A DNA stretch of 64,000 nucleotides from assembly GCA_035048815.1 (NCBI GenBank), contig JAUCBN010000023.1, positions 4,285,501 through 4,349,500 of the forward strand, in the 5' to 3' direction. A program made the translations under genes and the position numbers. Below the pieces are notes generated by a model, which did not search any database, was not told where the DNA came from, and saw only the letters and a program-made list of their open reading frames with translations. Source of the DNA: Abelmoschus esculentus. Its lineage: Eukaryota; Streptophyta; Magnoliopsida; Malvales; Malvaceae. Shown piece by piece: positions 11,829-22,920 of this stretch; positions within the stretch are counted from its first letter, which is position 1, and every line of letters starts with the position of its first letter.

Positions 11829-13900
11829 ATGGAAAATGACAAGGCTTTAATGGCTGAGGTGCTGAGTAGAACAGCATCACGACAACCAACTTGGAATACT
11901 CGTGGTTTGGTGACGGAAATGGAAATGAACGAGCTGGATTGCTCGACAGAGAAAGTGGGGAATTGGTTTCTCAATCCGAATTGGGATAATTCAATGGATC
12001 AGAGCGATCCCTTTGAGTCAGCATTGAGTTCCATGGTGTCTTCTCCGGCAGGTTCCAATGTTCATGTTTCTGGGGAAAATGGAATGATGAGGGAATTGAT
12101 TGGAAAATTGGGGAACATTTGTAATTCCAGTGATGTTTCTTGTTATAATACTCCATTGAATTCACCTCCAAAGCTTAATCTTTCAATGGTGAATTTGCCG
12201 AACCAGTCGACGTTGGCGCCGTTTGCGGCTGACCCTGGATTTGCTGAGAGGGCGGCAAGATTTTCCTGTTTTAGTTCCGGCGGGAATTTCAGTAGCTTGA
12301 ATGATGCATTAATGGATTCCTTTAAGCTTTCTGGCAACAAATCCATTAATGTTGGTGGATCTCAGAGCAACAAGAATTCACCAATGGCTGAGACTTCTGG
12401 TTCTGATAAGAAAAACATTGGGGTTTCGAGGTCTTCCTCGCCAGAGAATGCGGAATCTTCGGTTTCTCAGCAGATCCGAAACGATGCCGGTACCAGGAAA
12501 AGGAAACCAATTCCGAGGGGAAAAGCTAAAGAAATCCCACCAGCAGCTGATGATGATGCAAAGGTAAAGATATTAGTAAGCATTTTATTTGAATTGTTCG
12601 AATTCTATCAAAAAATCTATGTGGAACTAATGATAGATATCGATTTCAGGCTGCACCGGAGAATGTTGAATCGAACTCGAAAAGAAGCAAGCTAAACGGA
12701 GCTCCAACTGTGAATGCTAAAGCAGAAAATGCTGGGAATGAGAAGCAAAATAAGGTGAATTCGAAGGCGCTGGAGCCTCAGAAGGATTATATCCATGTCA
12801 GGGCAAGAAGGGGTGAAGCAACTGATAGCCATAGTCTTGCAGAAAGAGTATGGAAACCTTAAAAAACCATGATCTGTTCTGTAGTAATTCATTGCATAGT
12901 AACTGAGGTTTATGTTCATCTAATGTTCATATCATACCGAAATTTTCCAGGTTCGAAGAGAGAAAATAAGTGAAAGGATGAAGTTTCTTCAGGATCTTGT
13001 TCCTGGTTGCAATAAGGTCAGCATAATGTAGATCTGTCACTCGAATTTTTCGTTTTTTCTTATAGTAGTCGTGTTCGATGAATGAATTCGGGGTAGCATA
13101 CTAAATTGCTAAGTATACTTGTTGCAGGTGATTGGTAAAGCAGTTATGCTTGATGAAATCATTAACTATGTGCAGTCCTTACAGCGCCAGGTTGAGGTAA
13201 GCTAAGTTTCTCCACACTTGAGGCCGGAAAAGTTTCAATGTCGATTTTGGTTCGAGACTCGAGAGCGTAGAGTGATTTCTGATTAGATGATATCTCTGCA
13301 GTTTCTATCTATGAAGCTGGCGAATGTGAATCCGAGGATGGATATTAACATGGAAGCACTTCTCTCTAAGGATGTAAGTTAATCTCCCTTATGTTAATCT
13401 CTCTATTTGGCAACTAAACCGGATTTTTCAAGTGACAATCTTGCATTCGTTGTGTTCTGCAGATGTTCCAATCTCGTGGATCGTTTCCGCTCGGAGTTTA
13501 CTCAATGGATTCTTCAGCACCAGCATTCCCTTTCGGTTATCAGCACCAGCACCAACAAGGGCTACCTGTTAACAATGGCATACACAATATTACCGAGACT
13601 CCGTTCTCGATGAAAACACAAGGCTTTCAGCTACCTTCTATCAATGGTTTCACCGATGCTAATCCTCAGGTCGGATCGATTTGGGAGGATGATCTCCAGA
13701 CCATTGTTCAAATGGGGTTCGGACAGAATCAACCACAAAGCTATCAAGGTAAAGCATAAATTCAACAATGTCTGATCCATTACAAACAATGCCAGAATCA
13801 GACATCCTTCGAACTTCGGAGTTCGAATAACCAAGCTGATCCGTTGTTTTTATCTGCTACAGGCTCAATACCAGCAGGGCAAGTGAAAATCGAGCTATGA
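11829..13900 (+). CDS. bHLH transcription factor, bHLH62/78-like (subfamily XII)
   Basis: Seven exons join in frame: 11829-12563, 12650-12847, 12951-13016, 13128-13196, 13302-13373, 13463-13748 and 13863-13900, giving 487 residues. The ATG at 11829 is chosen because MENDKAL matches the family start; no upstream in-frame ATG exists. N-terminal half holds conserved subfamily phrases: FESALSSMVSSP, MRELIGKLGNI and DPGFAERAARFSCF. A basic Lys/Arg-rich patch (TRKRKPIPRGK) precedes the DNA-binding region. The bHLH spans about residues 300-355: HSLAERVRREKISERMKF supplies the His/Glu/Arg E-box contacts, then the loop VPGCNKVIGKAVML and helix 2 DEIINYVQSLQRQVEFLSMK. The C-terminus has DDLQTIVQMGFGQN and ends VKIEL, as in bHLH62 relatives. 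A nuclear E-box/G-box-binding regulator is expected. Small introns split the bHLH at the usual plant positions. Paralog assignment is less certain than family. Confidence 0.93.
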
Positions 13901-14160
13901 GCTACCATTAAACACAACACCTTTCAATAGAAGCCTTTGTAAATAGCAACGAAAAGCCTCATTTTCCCAGAAACTGTTTCTGAGACCCCATTCTTCAGAG
14001 ATTTCTTACAACAACAAATCCTGTTTTGTAATATTTTAGGACTAATCACAATGTAGTGGTCCATATACCACGTTTTAAGACATGTTAGCTTTGCGGAGGT
14101 TGAAAGAAGAGAGATTTTTATGTAATACTTCTGCTTCAACCATATGTACTTGTCTTACAA
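13901..14160 (+). other. Probable 3' UTR of the bHLH gene
   Basis: Non-coding sequence of balanced composition directly after the stop codon, with TGTAATA-type motifs at 14029 and 14121 that could serve in 3' processing. The poly(A) site is not determined. Beyond it, 14161-14750 holds no gene I can support. Confidence 0.4.
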
Positions 14161-14754
14161 TTTCAGAAATAACAGCTAAACTTTTCATTCTTTTCAAATT
14201 TATCGAGTCGAATCGAACTTTTACCTTCATAATTAAAGAACGAAAGCTGATATCTTGATCAGCGCCTATTTCTTTGGCTAATATTCCTCCGCAGATTTTG
14301 GTTTTGTTGGAAGACTACCGTTCAAAAAGTGCAGATAAAACCGTTGTGTCCCATGAATATATCCTTTCTTGTTGTTTTTCTCGGCAACCAAACAAAAGCT
14401 ACAGTTCAATGAAAAAGACAGCATCTTCCCCCATAGCTTTCAAATTTAGCTGGAAATCCGATGTGGGGTTGGATTAGATTGAAAATTATGTTACATTAAA
14501 TTGCGTAACTAATGCAAAAACCATTGAAATTAAATTCTTTTACTTGTAAACAGCTGTTAAAGTGGGGACAATTCATCTTTTGAGTCCAACTAATGATTAC
14601 AATGATTTTGGGGTTTTGAGCTGTAATCCATTGTCATTTCTTACAACAGGATAATTTTCCAGTTAACACGAACACACGTCTCTAAATTATAATTTTATTT
14701 TAAATTAATCTTTAATTTTTTTAATATTTTAATTTTATATATCCAGTGCTATAG

Positions 14755-15190
14755 TAAACTCCAAAGTACCAATAGGTGCACCACGACTCAAGACAACAAA
14801 TCTATTAGTCACGTCATTATCTTTTTTAAATATATGACGGATAATATATTATATTCACGATTAAGAAGTTCATAAATTATCGTAACTAAAGTATTACCTA
14901 TAAGTGTCTCAGATTCATCACCTGAAATTATGACAGTCTCACGGTTATCTATCTCCAACTCAATCTATTTAAATCCAAGCCTCCACGCATTGACGAGAGC
15001 ATCATGTACTCCCAAAATTCAGTCATTAACACCGAGTAATAACTAAGACCACGAAAAAAAAATCAAAGATCCAAAAATCATGTTCATCACGCAATACGTC
15101 CCCTACAATATTTTTTCATTAGACAAGTTCGCAACACCATCATTATTAATTTTTATCAAACCTTCAAGTGGACTTGTCAATTAGATTCTC
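14755..15190 (-). pseudogene. Decayed LINE-type RNase H domain
   Basis: Read on the minus strand with several frame changes and stops, phrases of the plant non-LTR retrotransposon RNase H domain appear in order: a KINNDG segment (remnant of the first Asp-Gly motif) near 15150, YYSVLMTEFWE near 15030, then GDESETLIGNTLV and IYELLNREYNI, KKDND and finally LSRGAPIGTLE near 14760. The domain is broken by many stops and indels, so it is a relic. It is about 0.9 kb downstream of the bHLH gene, in opposite orientation. Confidence 0.55.
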
Positions 15191-17355
15191 TAGTTTGTCG
15201 GATCGTAGAATTTTCATTTGTATTGAAGAAAGTTTTATGATATTTCGTCGAGAGACGTTAACTAGCTTAAACAGATTATCTTACTCAACATAACTTACGT
15301 TAATAATATATAACATTATCCTTTTCAAAAAACCCAACAAATAATCGAGAATTTAGTGTCCCAATAATACATAAAATAGTATAATAATTTACGTATGATA
15401 CATGGATTAATAGTAGAATTTGAGTTTGACATACAAGTTCTATGGAAAAAAATGATATAAATATATAAATATGTCGAATATAATTATAACCATGAAAAAA
15501 ATATGTGAACACAATAAAAATAAAAAAAATAGTGAAGTTTTGAGTTGGAATTTTTATTTAATTATAGTTTTAAGGTTTTCGTTCCTAAAATATAATCTTT
15601 AATATTTTAATTCTTGATATATTGTATTTGTAATAGTATTTTAAAAACCGAATTCAATTAAATTTAATTATAAATATAATATATTTTTAAAAAAATTCAC
15701 TTAAATACCTTAAATCGGAACCTCTTGAACCAACCATTAGGTGTCAATGAGATTCATGTAATTTAATTATATTATCCTTGTATTGATTGGGTCGGACAAA
15801 CAATTCAAAAAAAATACATAAACTAAAATTGATCAAAACTAAATCGGTTGAGTTCGAAGTATTTTTAAAAAAATATTTTTGAAAAGTACGGTAAAATTGT
15901 AATTTCTTAATTTAACTGTTTTACATTAAGAAAATTCTATAACGGATCATTTTGATAATTTTATAAAAAAGTATTTATTTCCAGCTTTAGCCCTTGAGAT
16001 GAAAAACTGGTTCGAAAAGACTCCTAAACTCACGTTGTTTTCATTCTTTATGCTATACAACACTTTTGAAAAACAATAAAGAATTAGGCCTAATCCGTAA
16101 ACGAAATGATAGAACAGGGACCTTAAAGAGAATTTGGCCTATTTTCTTAATCATTTCCCTGCCTACTTAACTACTCATTCTCCAAATCCTTATCGGTTCA
16201 TTTCTATTGAAATAAACTATTTTTTTTTGTTTTCATTACTTGTAATGATATTAATAAAATATCTAGAACGGACCACGAACATTATTAAACAATTAATATA
16301 ATATTTTATTAAATATTATTAATTTTTAAATATTAATTATATATTGAGAATTTAAAATTTTTAATAATCATTAAAATTTAAAGGAGTTCAATGATATGGT
16401 ACGCTAGTATTATTCAACGGTATATATCATCTCTTTTAAATTTTTTTTAATAATGTAATATTAATATTTATATTTATTTATTTTATATTCGATTTGAATG
16501 ATAAATCCAAAGGAATAAATTAGTTTATTATTTTAACGTATCCGAATCCAATATTATTTATTGATATAATTTTTGTACACTATAAAATTTAAAAGTTTTA
16601 CATTTTTTAATCATTGGATAAAGATAAATTAATGATTGAGATTAACAGTAAAAATAATATAAAGATTATCAAAAAAATAAAAAATAATCTTAATAATTTA
16701 TTATCTTTTTCTAACGGTCTAAAAAGTATAAAAATAATTTGATTTTACAACGTGTAAAGGGATCTGAACTTATATATACGGGACAAAATTCTCTTATATT
16801 ATATAAAATCTGAAAATTTTATATCATTTTAGGACCGTTTGATGAATATAAATAAATGTAAAATTAACGATAAAAAATTTAAAATTTATTATTTAAGAAA
16901 ATTAATGAATGTAAATATAGGTATTAATAAATTAATGAATGTTAAATTAACGATAAATTATATTATGAGTCGTTCTTACTATGTTTTTATGAGACCAACT
17001 AATTAAGTAAATTTATTTTATTGATTTTTTTTATTTCAATTTTTGATCAAGTAAATCTCTGTTAATATTTATCGTAAATTAAATTTAAAAGTAATATTTA
17101 TTAAATAAAAATATTTTTGGTAAATATATAAAAAGTTAATAAAATGTATATATTTAATTAATTAATTTTATAAATGAAATAACGAAAATAAGCGGGTTCG
17201 TAAATTCTCCAAACCAACACATTTATAAATATCAAACAAATATGTAAATTACTTATTTAACAGGCAAAGGACTTATTTAATACATTTTTAAGCGACGAAC
17301 AAAGACAAATTTCATTGGGGAAAGTAATTACTTTTTAAATAATTTTTAGTACTTT
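15191..17355. other. AT-rich intergenic DNA, no gene seen
   Basis: Only short frames rich in Ile, Lys, Asn and Phe are present, with no recognisable domains. No bounded repeat element was identified. Confidence 0.6.
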
Positions 17356-17359
17356 TTTA

Positions 17360-17745
17360 GGGAAAATTCTCATAAATATCGATGTCAGGGATTTTTTTAA
17401 TATTATTTATTTTATTTTTTAAAATATTAATGATTTTATATGAAATTTAAAGTTGATATTTTTAAAAAATAATTTTATATGGTGTAAAGGTGAAGACAGA
17501 GTTAAAATGCTTCGATTTTGACATCTTTACGTGAAATTATATATTTCATCTTCTCTAATAGTATTCAGATGTCGAAGTTAGAACCTTTTAACTTTATCTT
17601 CACTCTTACATTCTTAAAAATCAATTTTTAAAAATATCAATTTTAATTCACCGTACAATTATTACTATTTTAAAAAAATTAAATTAAAAAACCAATACTT
17701 TAAGAAAATTTTTTCCTAACGTCAATGTTCACGAGATTTTTCCAT
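17360..17745. mobile_element. Possible foldback element, about 385 bp
   Basis: The left end reads GGGAAAATTCTCATAAATATCGATGTC (given in part) and the reversed right end reads TGGAAAAATCTCGTGAACATTGACGTTAGG (in part), an imperfect inverted match. Internal segments such as AAATTTAAAGTTGATATTTT also recur inverted (AAAAATATCAATTTTAATTC). No target duplication was found. Confidence 0.45.
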
Positions 17746-17894
17746 TTTCAGGAAAGAGCAAATTTGTTTTCTTTGCGAAAAATACATGGACTTTTTATCC
17801 TTAAAACAATTTTTATTTATTTTTTCTGATATGTTTATATTATGAATTATTTGGTAGTTTTAAGGTAAGAAATTTAAAGGTATAGTATTAGAAA

Positions 17895-18330
17895 ATTAAT
17901 CTAATGTTTAATTAAATAATTATTTTAATTTTTATTTTTTTAATCAGTTTAGTTTTTGACATTCTATTTTGAATTAAAATAATTTTTCTACTGATAAAAT
18001 TATTAATTAAGTAATAATAAATAACTCAAAATAACTTAAAATAATAACATATCACTAAAAAATATTTATATATTTTACATAATTTTATAAATTTATTTTT
18101 TTTTGAATAATGAGACATTCTTTCAAGTAAACTTTTATTATATGAAGTTATTATGTCGATCTATATTTTATATAGGTTGTTAATCATATATTTTAAATTA
18201 TTTATCATTAGTTAATAAATAATTTTTAATTATATAAAAATTATTTTAAACTAAAATAAAATGGTAGAGGTTAAATTAATTAAGAAAATATAGATTAAAA
18301 TAATTATTCGATTAAATATTAGATACATCT
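17895..18330. mobile_element. Foldback relic, same family as 5768-6085
   Basis: Arms contain TCTACTGATAAAATTATTAA and, inverted, ATCATTAGTTAATAAATAAT, together with an outer pair TTAATTAAATAATTATTTTAAT / ATTAAAATAATTATTCGATTAA (given in part). The shared phrases identify a repeated AT-rich inverted-repeat family. It has no coding sequence. Confidence 0.5.
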
Positions 18331-19400
18331 TAGCGAAGTTAAACACATAACAATTAAGTGAATTAAAAATTTTAATATTTTTGTGTCGTTAAACACATAA
18401 TAATTAAGTGATTAACCAAAATTAAAAAAAAAAAGAATAAAAAAAACTTTTTGAAAGTCGATATAGACATGTTTTAAATTAAACATAATTTAAATTTTAT
18501 AATTTATATTTAAACATTAAATCCTAAATGTTATAAAATATATTTTAAATTTTAAACATAATTTCAAATTTTATAATTTTAAATTAAAATTTAATTCTAA
18601 AAATTAAAAAACTCGTAAATTAAAATTTATACTATTTATATATCAAAATTTATCCACTTGTCCATTTATTCCTGCAGCTGTCCTCCCCCACTAACCCATA
18701 GGAAATGAAAATCCTTATCAGCATTTCAACAATGCCCGAGACGATAAGAATTCAACCCTTTTGCAGTAAGTTGTTCTTTTCCATCACCCACCACCTCAAA
18801 AAGTTGACAACATAAAACTATTCTTTTAGCAGTCATATTAATTAATTTAAATGGAAAATCATAAATTTTTATAAATATAATATTTTTAATTCTAACATTA
18901 AAAATTTAGTGTTTCATCCCGTAAGCGATTATCTACTTCGAAAACACAGTCTAAAAAGTAAAAAATTATTAGATAAATCTTATTCGTTATGTTATTTGTA
19001 GTTTAATTAATCTGATATATTTATTTTAAAATAATTATATATAAGAAAGAGGTGATGATTCACCTTAACAAAAGATGAAATAAACGAATCTAATTGGTTA
19101 AGACTACAAATGACGTGATGAACATATCTCATCTAATAATTTTTCTTAAAATATTATTATAATTCAAAAATTATGGGTATGTATTTCTAATTGATAAATT
19201 AATAATCCGTATCTGATTAAAAAAATTCGGATATTCCTCTCAAGGAAAATATGCAGCACCACGTTGCTGCTCGTTTCTTGTCTTCACTGGTTCGCTTCTC
19301 GTCTCTTTCAACTCATTCAATCACCTTAAATTGTGTGTCGAAAACTCGAAGCAGTGCCCACTTATGAACTGACCCATCACTCCAATTGTCGTTCGTTTTC
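18331..19400. other. Intergenic, upstream of the cystatin gene
   Basis: AT-rich and without genes. At 18660-18800 the composition becomes more balanced, but no exon structure was recognised. Confidence 0.5.
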
Positions 19401-19413
19401 AGTTTTTGTTGCT

Positions 19414-19415
<2 letters not shown>

Positions 19416-19449
<34 letters not shown>

Positions 19450-19458
19450 CATTATATA
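19416..19458 (+). promoter_or_regulatory. TA-repeat and TATATAAA-type core promoter region of the cystatin gene
   Basis: A TA dinucleotide run (about 19416-19437) is followed by ATTATATAAACC at 19450-19461, about 90 bp before the start codon. The latter is a good TATA-box candidate by position. The TA run is likely length-variable. Confidence 0.45.
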
Positions 19459-19545
19459 AACCAAAACAACCCTACCCTTCTTTCACAACCATACCATATT
19501 CTCGTTAAAAAGAGTAGCACGGGCAGGCAGCAGCAGCGTTGAGAC

Positions 19546-19926
19546 ATGGCAAAAGCTGGGTTGATCATTCTTCTCTCCTTGTTGTTAGTGATAACAGTGT
19601 CGTCGTCCATGGTGGTTGAAGCCTTGGGAGGTCGAACGCCTAAAAACGACGTGAAAAACAACAAGGAGGTGCAAGAGCTCGGGAGGTTCTCGGTGGAAGA
19701 GTATAACAGGCGGAGGCAAGGTTGGTTGCGTCATAACGGGACGACGGTGGCGTTGGTTTTTTCTCAAGTGGTGGAGGCTGAGAAACAGGTGCTTTCTGGG
19801 ATCAAGTATTATCTCAAGATTAACGCCACGCAAGGCGGCGTAGCCAAGATCTTTGAATCGGTTGTTTTGGTTAAACCTTGGGTAAAATCCAAGGATTTGC
19901 TTAATTTCTCCCCTTCAACTCAGTAA
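19546..19926 (+). CDS. Phytocystatin (cysteine proteinase inhibitor), secreted
   Basis: An intronless frame of 126 codons. Residues 1-26 are a signal peptide: MAKAG followed by a Leu/Ile/Val core ending near VVEALGG. The plant-specific cystatin motif is present as LGRFSVEEYNRR (around residue 45). The inhibitory first hairpin is QVLSG, matching the QxVxG motif except for Val to Leu at the third position, followed by IKYYLKI. The Trp of the second loop is in VKPWVKSKDLLNF. All three contact regions are thus present and the length is normal for single-domain secreted phytocystatins (cystatin-5 type). These proteins block papain-like cysteine proteases, in seed storage turnover or against herbivores and pathogens. 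A candidate TATA box lies near 19453. Downstream, GAATGAATAAGAAATATGG (about 20005) could be a poly(A) signal. Family call is secure. Confidence 0.95.
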   Translation: MAKAGLIILLSLLLVITVSSSMVVEALGGRTPKNDVKNNKEVQELGRFSVEEYNRRRQGWLRHNGTTVALVFSQVVEAEKQVLSGIKYYLKINATQGGVAKIFESVVLVKPWVKSKDLLNFSPSTQ

Positions 19927-20297
19927 AAAGGAGTGTTTTCCCATGCCTGATGCCTGTTTCTGTGTTTTAAGGGTCTTTGAAGATGTAATGTTGATCAATG
20001 AAGGGAATGAATAAGAAATATGGTGATTAATTAACTATTTTGTTATACCAGAAATTCTGGGTTTATGATGCAGATCATCTAGTTATTTTCAGCTGCAAAG
20101 GACAAAACTTTAACATCATGTAACATTCTAAAGAATCCAAAGACATGATCTTCTTATTTGCATGAATTATCATCATCATCATCATGCAGGGTTAATCATG
20201 GCTTAATCATGAATTTTCAGATTGCTCTAACTTGGTCATCTCTGCAAATATGTCGCCATAAAACTGTGCATCCTTCTCGATCTTAAGAATTAAGAAG

Positions 20298-21897
20298 TGT
20301 CGCGAACATTTTAAAATCGAAATGTGTAAAAAATAAAATCGAGATTTATTGTTTTTTAATTAATAATTATGAAAACTATATTTTATTTAAAGACACATAT
20401 TAATCAAATTTTAAAAAATGAATTGGAAGATATTGAAAATCAAAGTCGTGATAAAACATTTAATTTTAAAAATGATTTGGAGTCGACACCGGTCACTTCG
20501 GTAGGTCAGACACCATAAAATAAACTAAAGATTTTTTTTAAAAAAATATTTTTGGTTTCGGAGTCGGTTACGCGTAAGGACGACCCTTACGAGTGCCCAG
20601 GATCGGTACCTTATTAATTACACGTGACATTTTGACATTTCGGATAACAATATTAATTTAATCCGTCATTGTCAAATAAATATCGTTCGAATGAGAATAT
20701 CCTTTTGGGTAAGAAAATATATTTCTTTTAAATACGAGCTTGAATAAGAGGTCCTCTAGATAGAAAACCTTGACTCGTATTTAAAGAAATATAAGTTCTG
20801 CCCCAAAAGGTTTTAAATGCATGGCCAGTTATTATCTTGTTCATTTTAAGTTCTAAACTACAAGACTCCATTAATTATATATTTAAACCCTATTAAATTA
20901 CCTTAACTCATATTTTAAAGAAATATAACTTCTGCCCCAAAAGGTTTTAAATGCATGACCGGTTATTATCTTGTTCATTTTAAGTTCTAACCTACAAGAC
21001 TCCATTAATTATATATTTAAATCCTATTAAATTATTAATTTCATCAAGTGTATTATGATAACATCCGAATGCATGGACACTACCATCTTGACACCAAAAA
21101 AAATTAATAATACTATTGGTGTTTCTAGTTATTTACCTAATTAATTTTATTTAAGTCTAATCCTAAATTATTTATCAATTTCTAAGTTTCGATGACATGT
21201 CAAATGCGATACCAAAATACACTCTTTTGGTCAACATCATGTTACGTCAAAACAGCGATCGCTTAGTGTATCCGAGGTATATGATTAACATGTCATCATT
21301 ACTAGAATTATCTTCCTATTAATTATTTAATTAAAGTGACTAATCCTAAAAAGCTTTAATTTAATTAGTCTATGTAAAAATTAAGTTTTGCCATAAACAG
21401 ATATGCTACATAGATTTTAAAATATGTATACAAAATAAATTAAATAAATAATAAAAGTACTAATTTAAACAAATAAAAGTTAAATTTAACCAAATATCGG
21501 CAAAGCAATAAATAAATAAATAAACAATATACGATTACCAAATTTATTTATTGCTATCCCTAAAATCAAACTCAAATACTTTGCATTTCGAATTATAAGT
21601 CCATGCCAAATTACTCATAAACCCCATCAGAACAATAAAAAGTACAACAAAAATATACTAAATTTCTCTACTTCTTGGAACACTTGTTTACATCAAAAAG
21701 TAATTACACCATCAGTGCAGCACCCTCTCTTGTTTTTCTCTACCGAAAATGGGTTTCTCCAGTCCCCAATCTATTCCCCGTACTTTATTATTGTTTTATT
21801 TTACTAAAATTTCATTTATTTATTTATTTTTATAGTATTATTTATTTATCTATTTAATATTTATGTGTATTAATCCGGACGAAATTCGGGTATTATA
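20298..21897 (-). mobile_element. Solo LTR of a Tat/Ogre-like retrotransposon, 1600 bp
   Basis: Bounded by the 5-bp direct repeat AGAAG (20293-20297 and 21898-21902). It begins TGTCGCGAACA and ends GGGTATTATA; read in its own orientation it starts TATAATACCCGAATTTCG, an eroded TG...CA pair. A conserved LTR core on the minus strand (20545-20625, containing GGGTCGTCCTTACGCGTAAC) corresponds to the motif CATCCTTCCCTACGCGTAAC at about 54633 in the complete element, so the two LTRs are related. A segment of about 110 bp, with TTCTGCCCCAAAAGGTTTTA at its start, is tandemly duplicated at about 20794 and 20929. No internal region is present. Confidence 0.8.
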
Positions 21898-21950
21898 AGA
21901 AGCATCTTAAAACTCTGAACATATCAGTAGAAATCTCCTACAAAAGTTAC

Positions 21951-22191
21951 AATGCAAATCGTATATCTTTTTCTCATGCCTTCATTTATGCCTCCACTTC
22001 AAATTAGAGTGTTTAGGGTTTTAGTTTAGGGGTTTTGGTTAGGGTTTAGAGAATTATGGGTAGGGTGTATTTTTTTGATATACGGTTTAGGATATGGAAA
22101 ATAAGGGTTAAGTTTTAAAATTTAATTTTTTAATAAATTTTTAAATGAGACATAAAAAGAGTCACAGAAAAGAGACATAAGATTTTTGCTC
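21951..22191. mobile_element. MITE with telomere-like interior, copy 2
   Basis: 241 bp, flanked by a perfect 9-bp direct repeat AAAAGTTAC (21942-21950 and 22192-22200), as produced by Mutator-like transposases. The left end reads AATGCAAATCGTATATC and the reversed right end reads GAGCAAAAATCTTATGTC. The interior (about 22010-22120) is a series of TTTAGGG-like phrases such as TTTAGGGTTTTAGTTTAGGG and GGTTAGGGTTTAGAGAATTA. Its length and ends agree with the copy at 61309. Confidence 0.85.
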
Positions 22192-22200
22192 AAAAGTTAC

Positions 22201-22425
22201 CATGTTTTTTTATATCTCCTGTTAATTTGTTCTTTAAAAATTAGATTTTAAATTTTAACCTTAATTTTTTATCCCTAAACCCTAAACTCTAAAATTATAT
22301 CATACTGTTAATTCCTTAAACTTAAACCATAACCCTTAATATTTAACCTAAGCCTTAAATCCATTAATTTAAAATGAAAATTCGAATGAAAATATGATTA
22401 AAAGACAGACACCCATCATCTAAAT
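22201..22425. mobile_element. Telomere-like MITE, inverted diverged copy 3
   Basis: Immediately after copy 2, in opposite orientation: CCCTAAACCCTAAACTC, then CCATAACCCTTAAT, and an end phrase like GAAAATATGATTAAAAGACAGAC. The order of phrases matches copies at 50634 and 61309, but divergence is greater and the ends are blurred. The two copies form a head-to-head inverted pair about 500 bp upstream of SEC23. Confidence 0.6.
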
Positions 22426-22639
22426 GCACGCAAATCTCTACATTTCATTGCAAAAAGTAATTTATGCCAACAAATTTCTTGATATTTTATAAAAATTTAA
22501 AATTTAATAAATATTTTATAATATTTTACATATAAGAACTCAAATAAAATATCCCCAAAATCAATACAATCCATACGTAGATGTTTATTTTTGGTAATGA
22601 AATGTGATCCAAAAGAAGCAATCTGATGTGTCGTTGTAA

Positions 22640-22920
22640 GAATGGAAAGCGCACAACCTTCCGTTATTACAGCCATTACCTATAAAGACTCAGTTTTGAA
22701 GCTCAATTCCACTGTTCATATCTTTTGGAATAAAACAAATAAAGTTCTTCCCTTTTTTTGTCTCCATCGGTGACCCTCAAATATATCTTTGGGGTCGCCC
22801 AGATTCAATAAAAGAAGTAAAATAATTCAAAACCCTGATTCAATTCCTAGATTGATAATCGAATATAATCTAAAAAAGTTTTTTTTTTGGTTTAAAAGAA
22901 GTTTTTAATAATTTGTAACC
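22640..22920 (+). promoter_or_regulatory. Likely promoter and 5' leader of SEC23
   Basis: Composition becomes more balanced than the flanks and leads to the start codon at 22921. A poly-T tract at 22880-22888 lies in the leader. No definite TATA box was assigned. Confidence 0.35.

Noticed and set aside
14274..14477. Short plus-strand frame of 67 codons after the bHLH gene
   Set aside because: Starts without supporting context, resembles no known family, and the sequence phrase with TTTGGTTGCCGAG on the other strand looks like untranslated or relic gene sequence.
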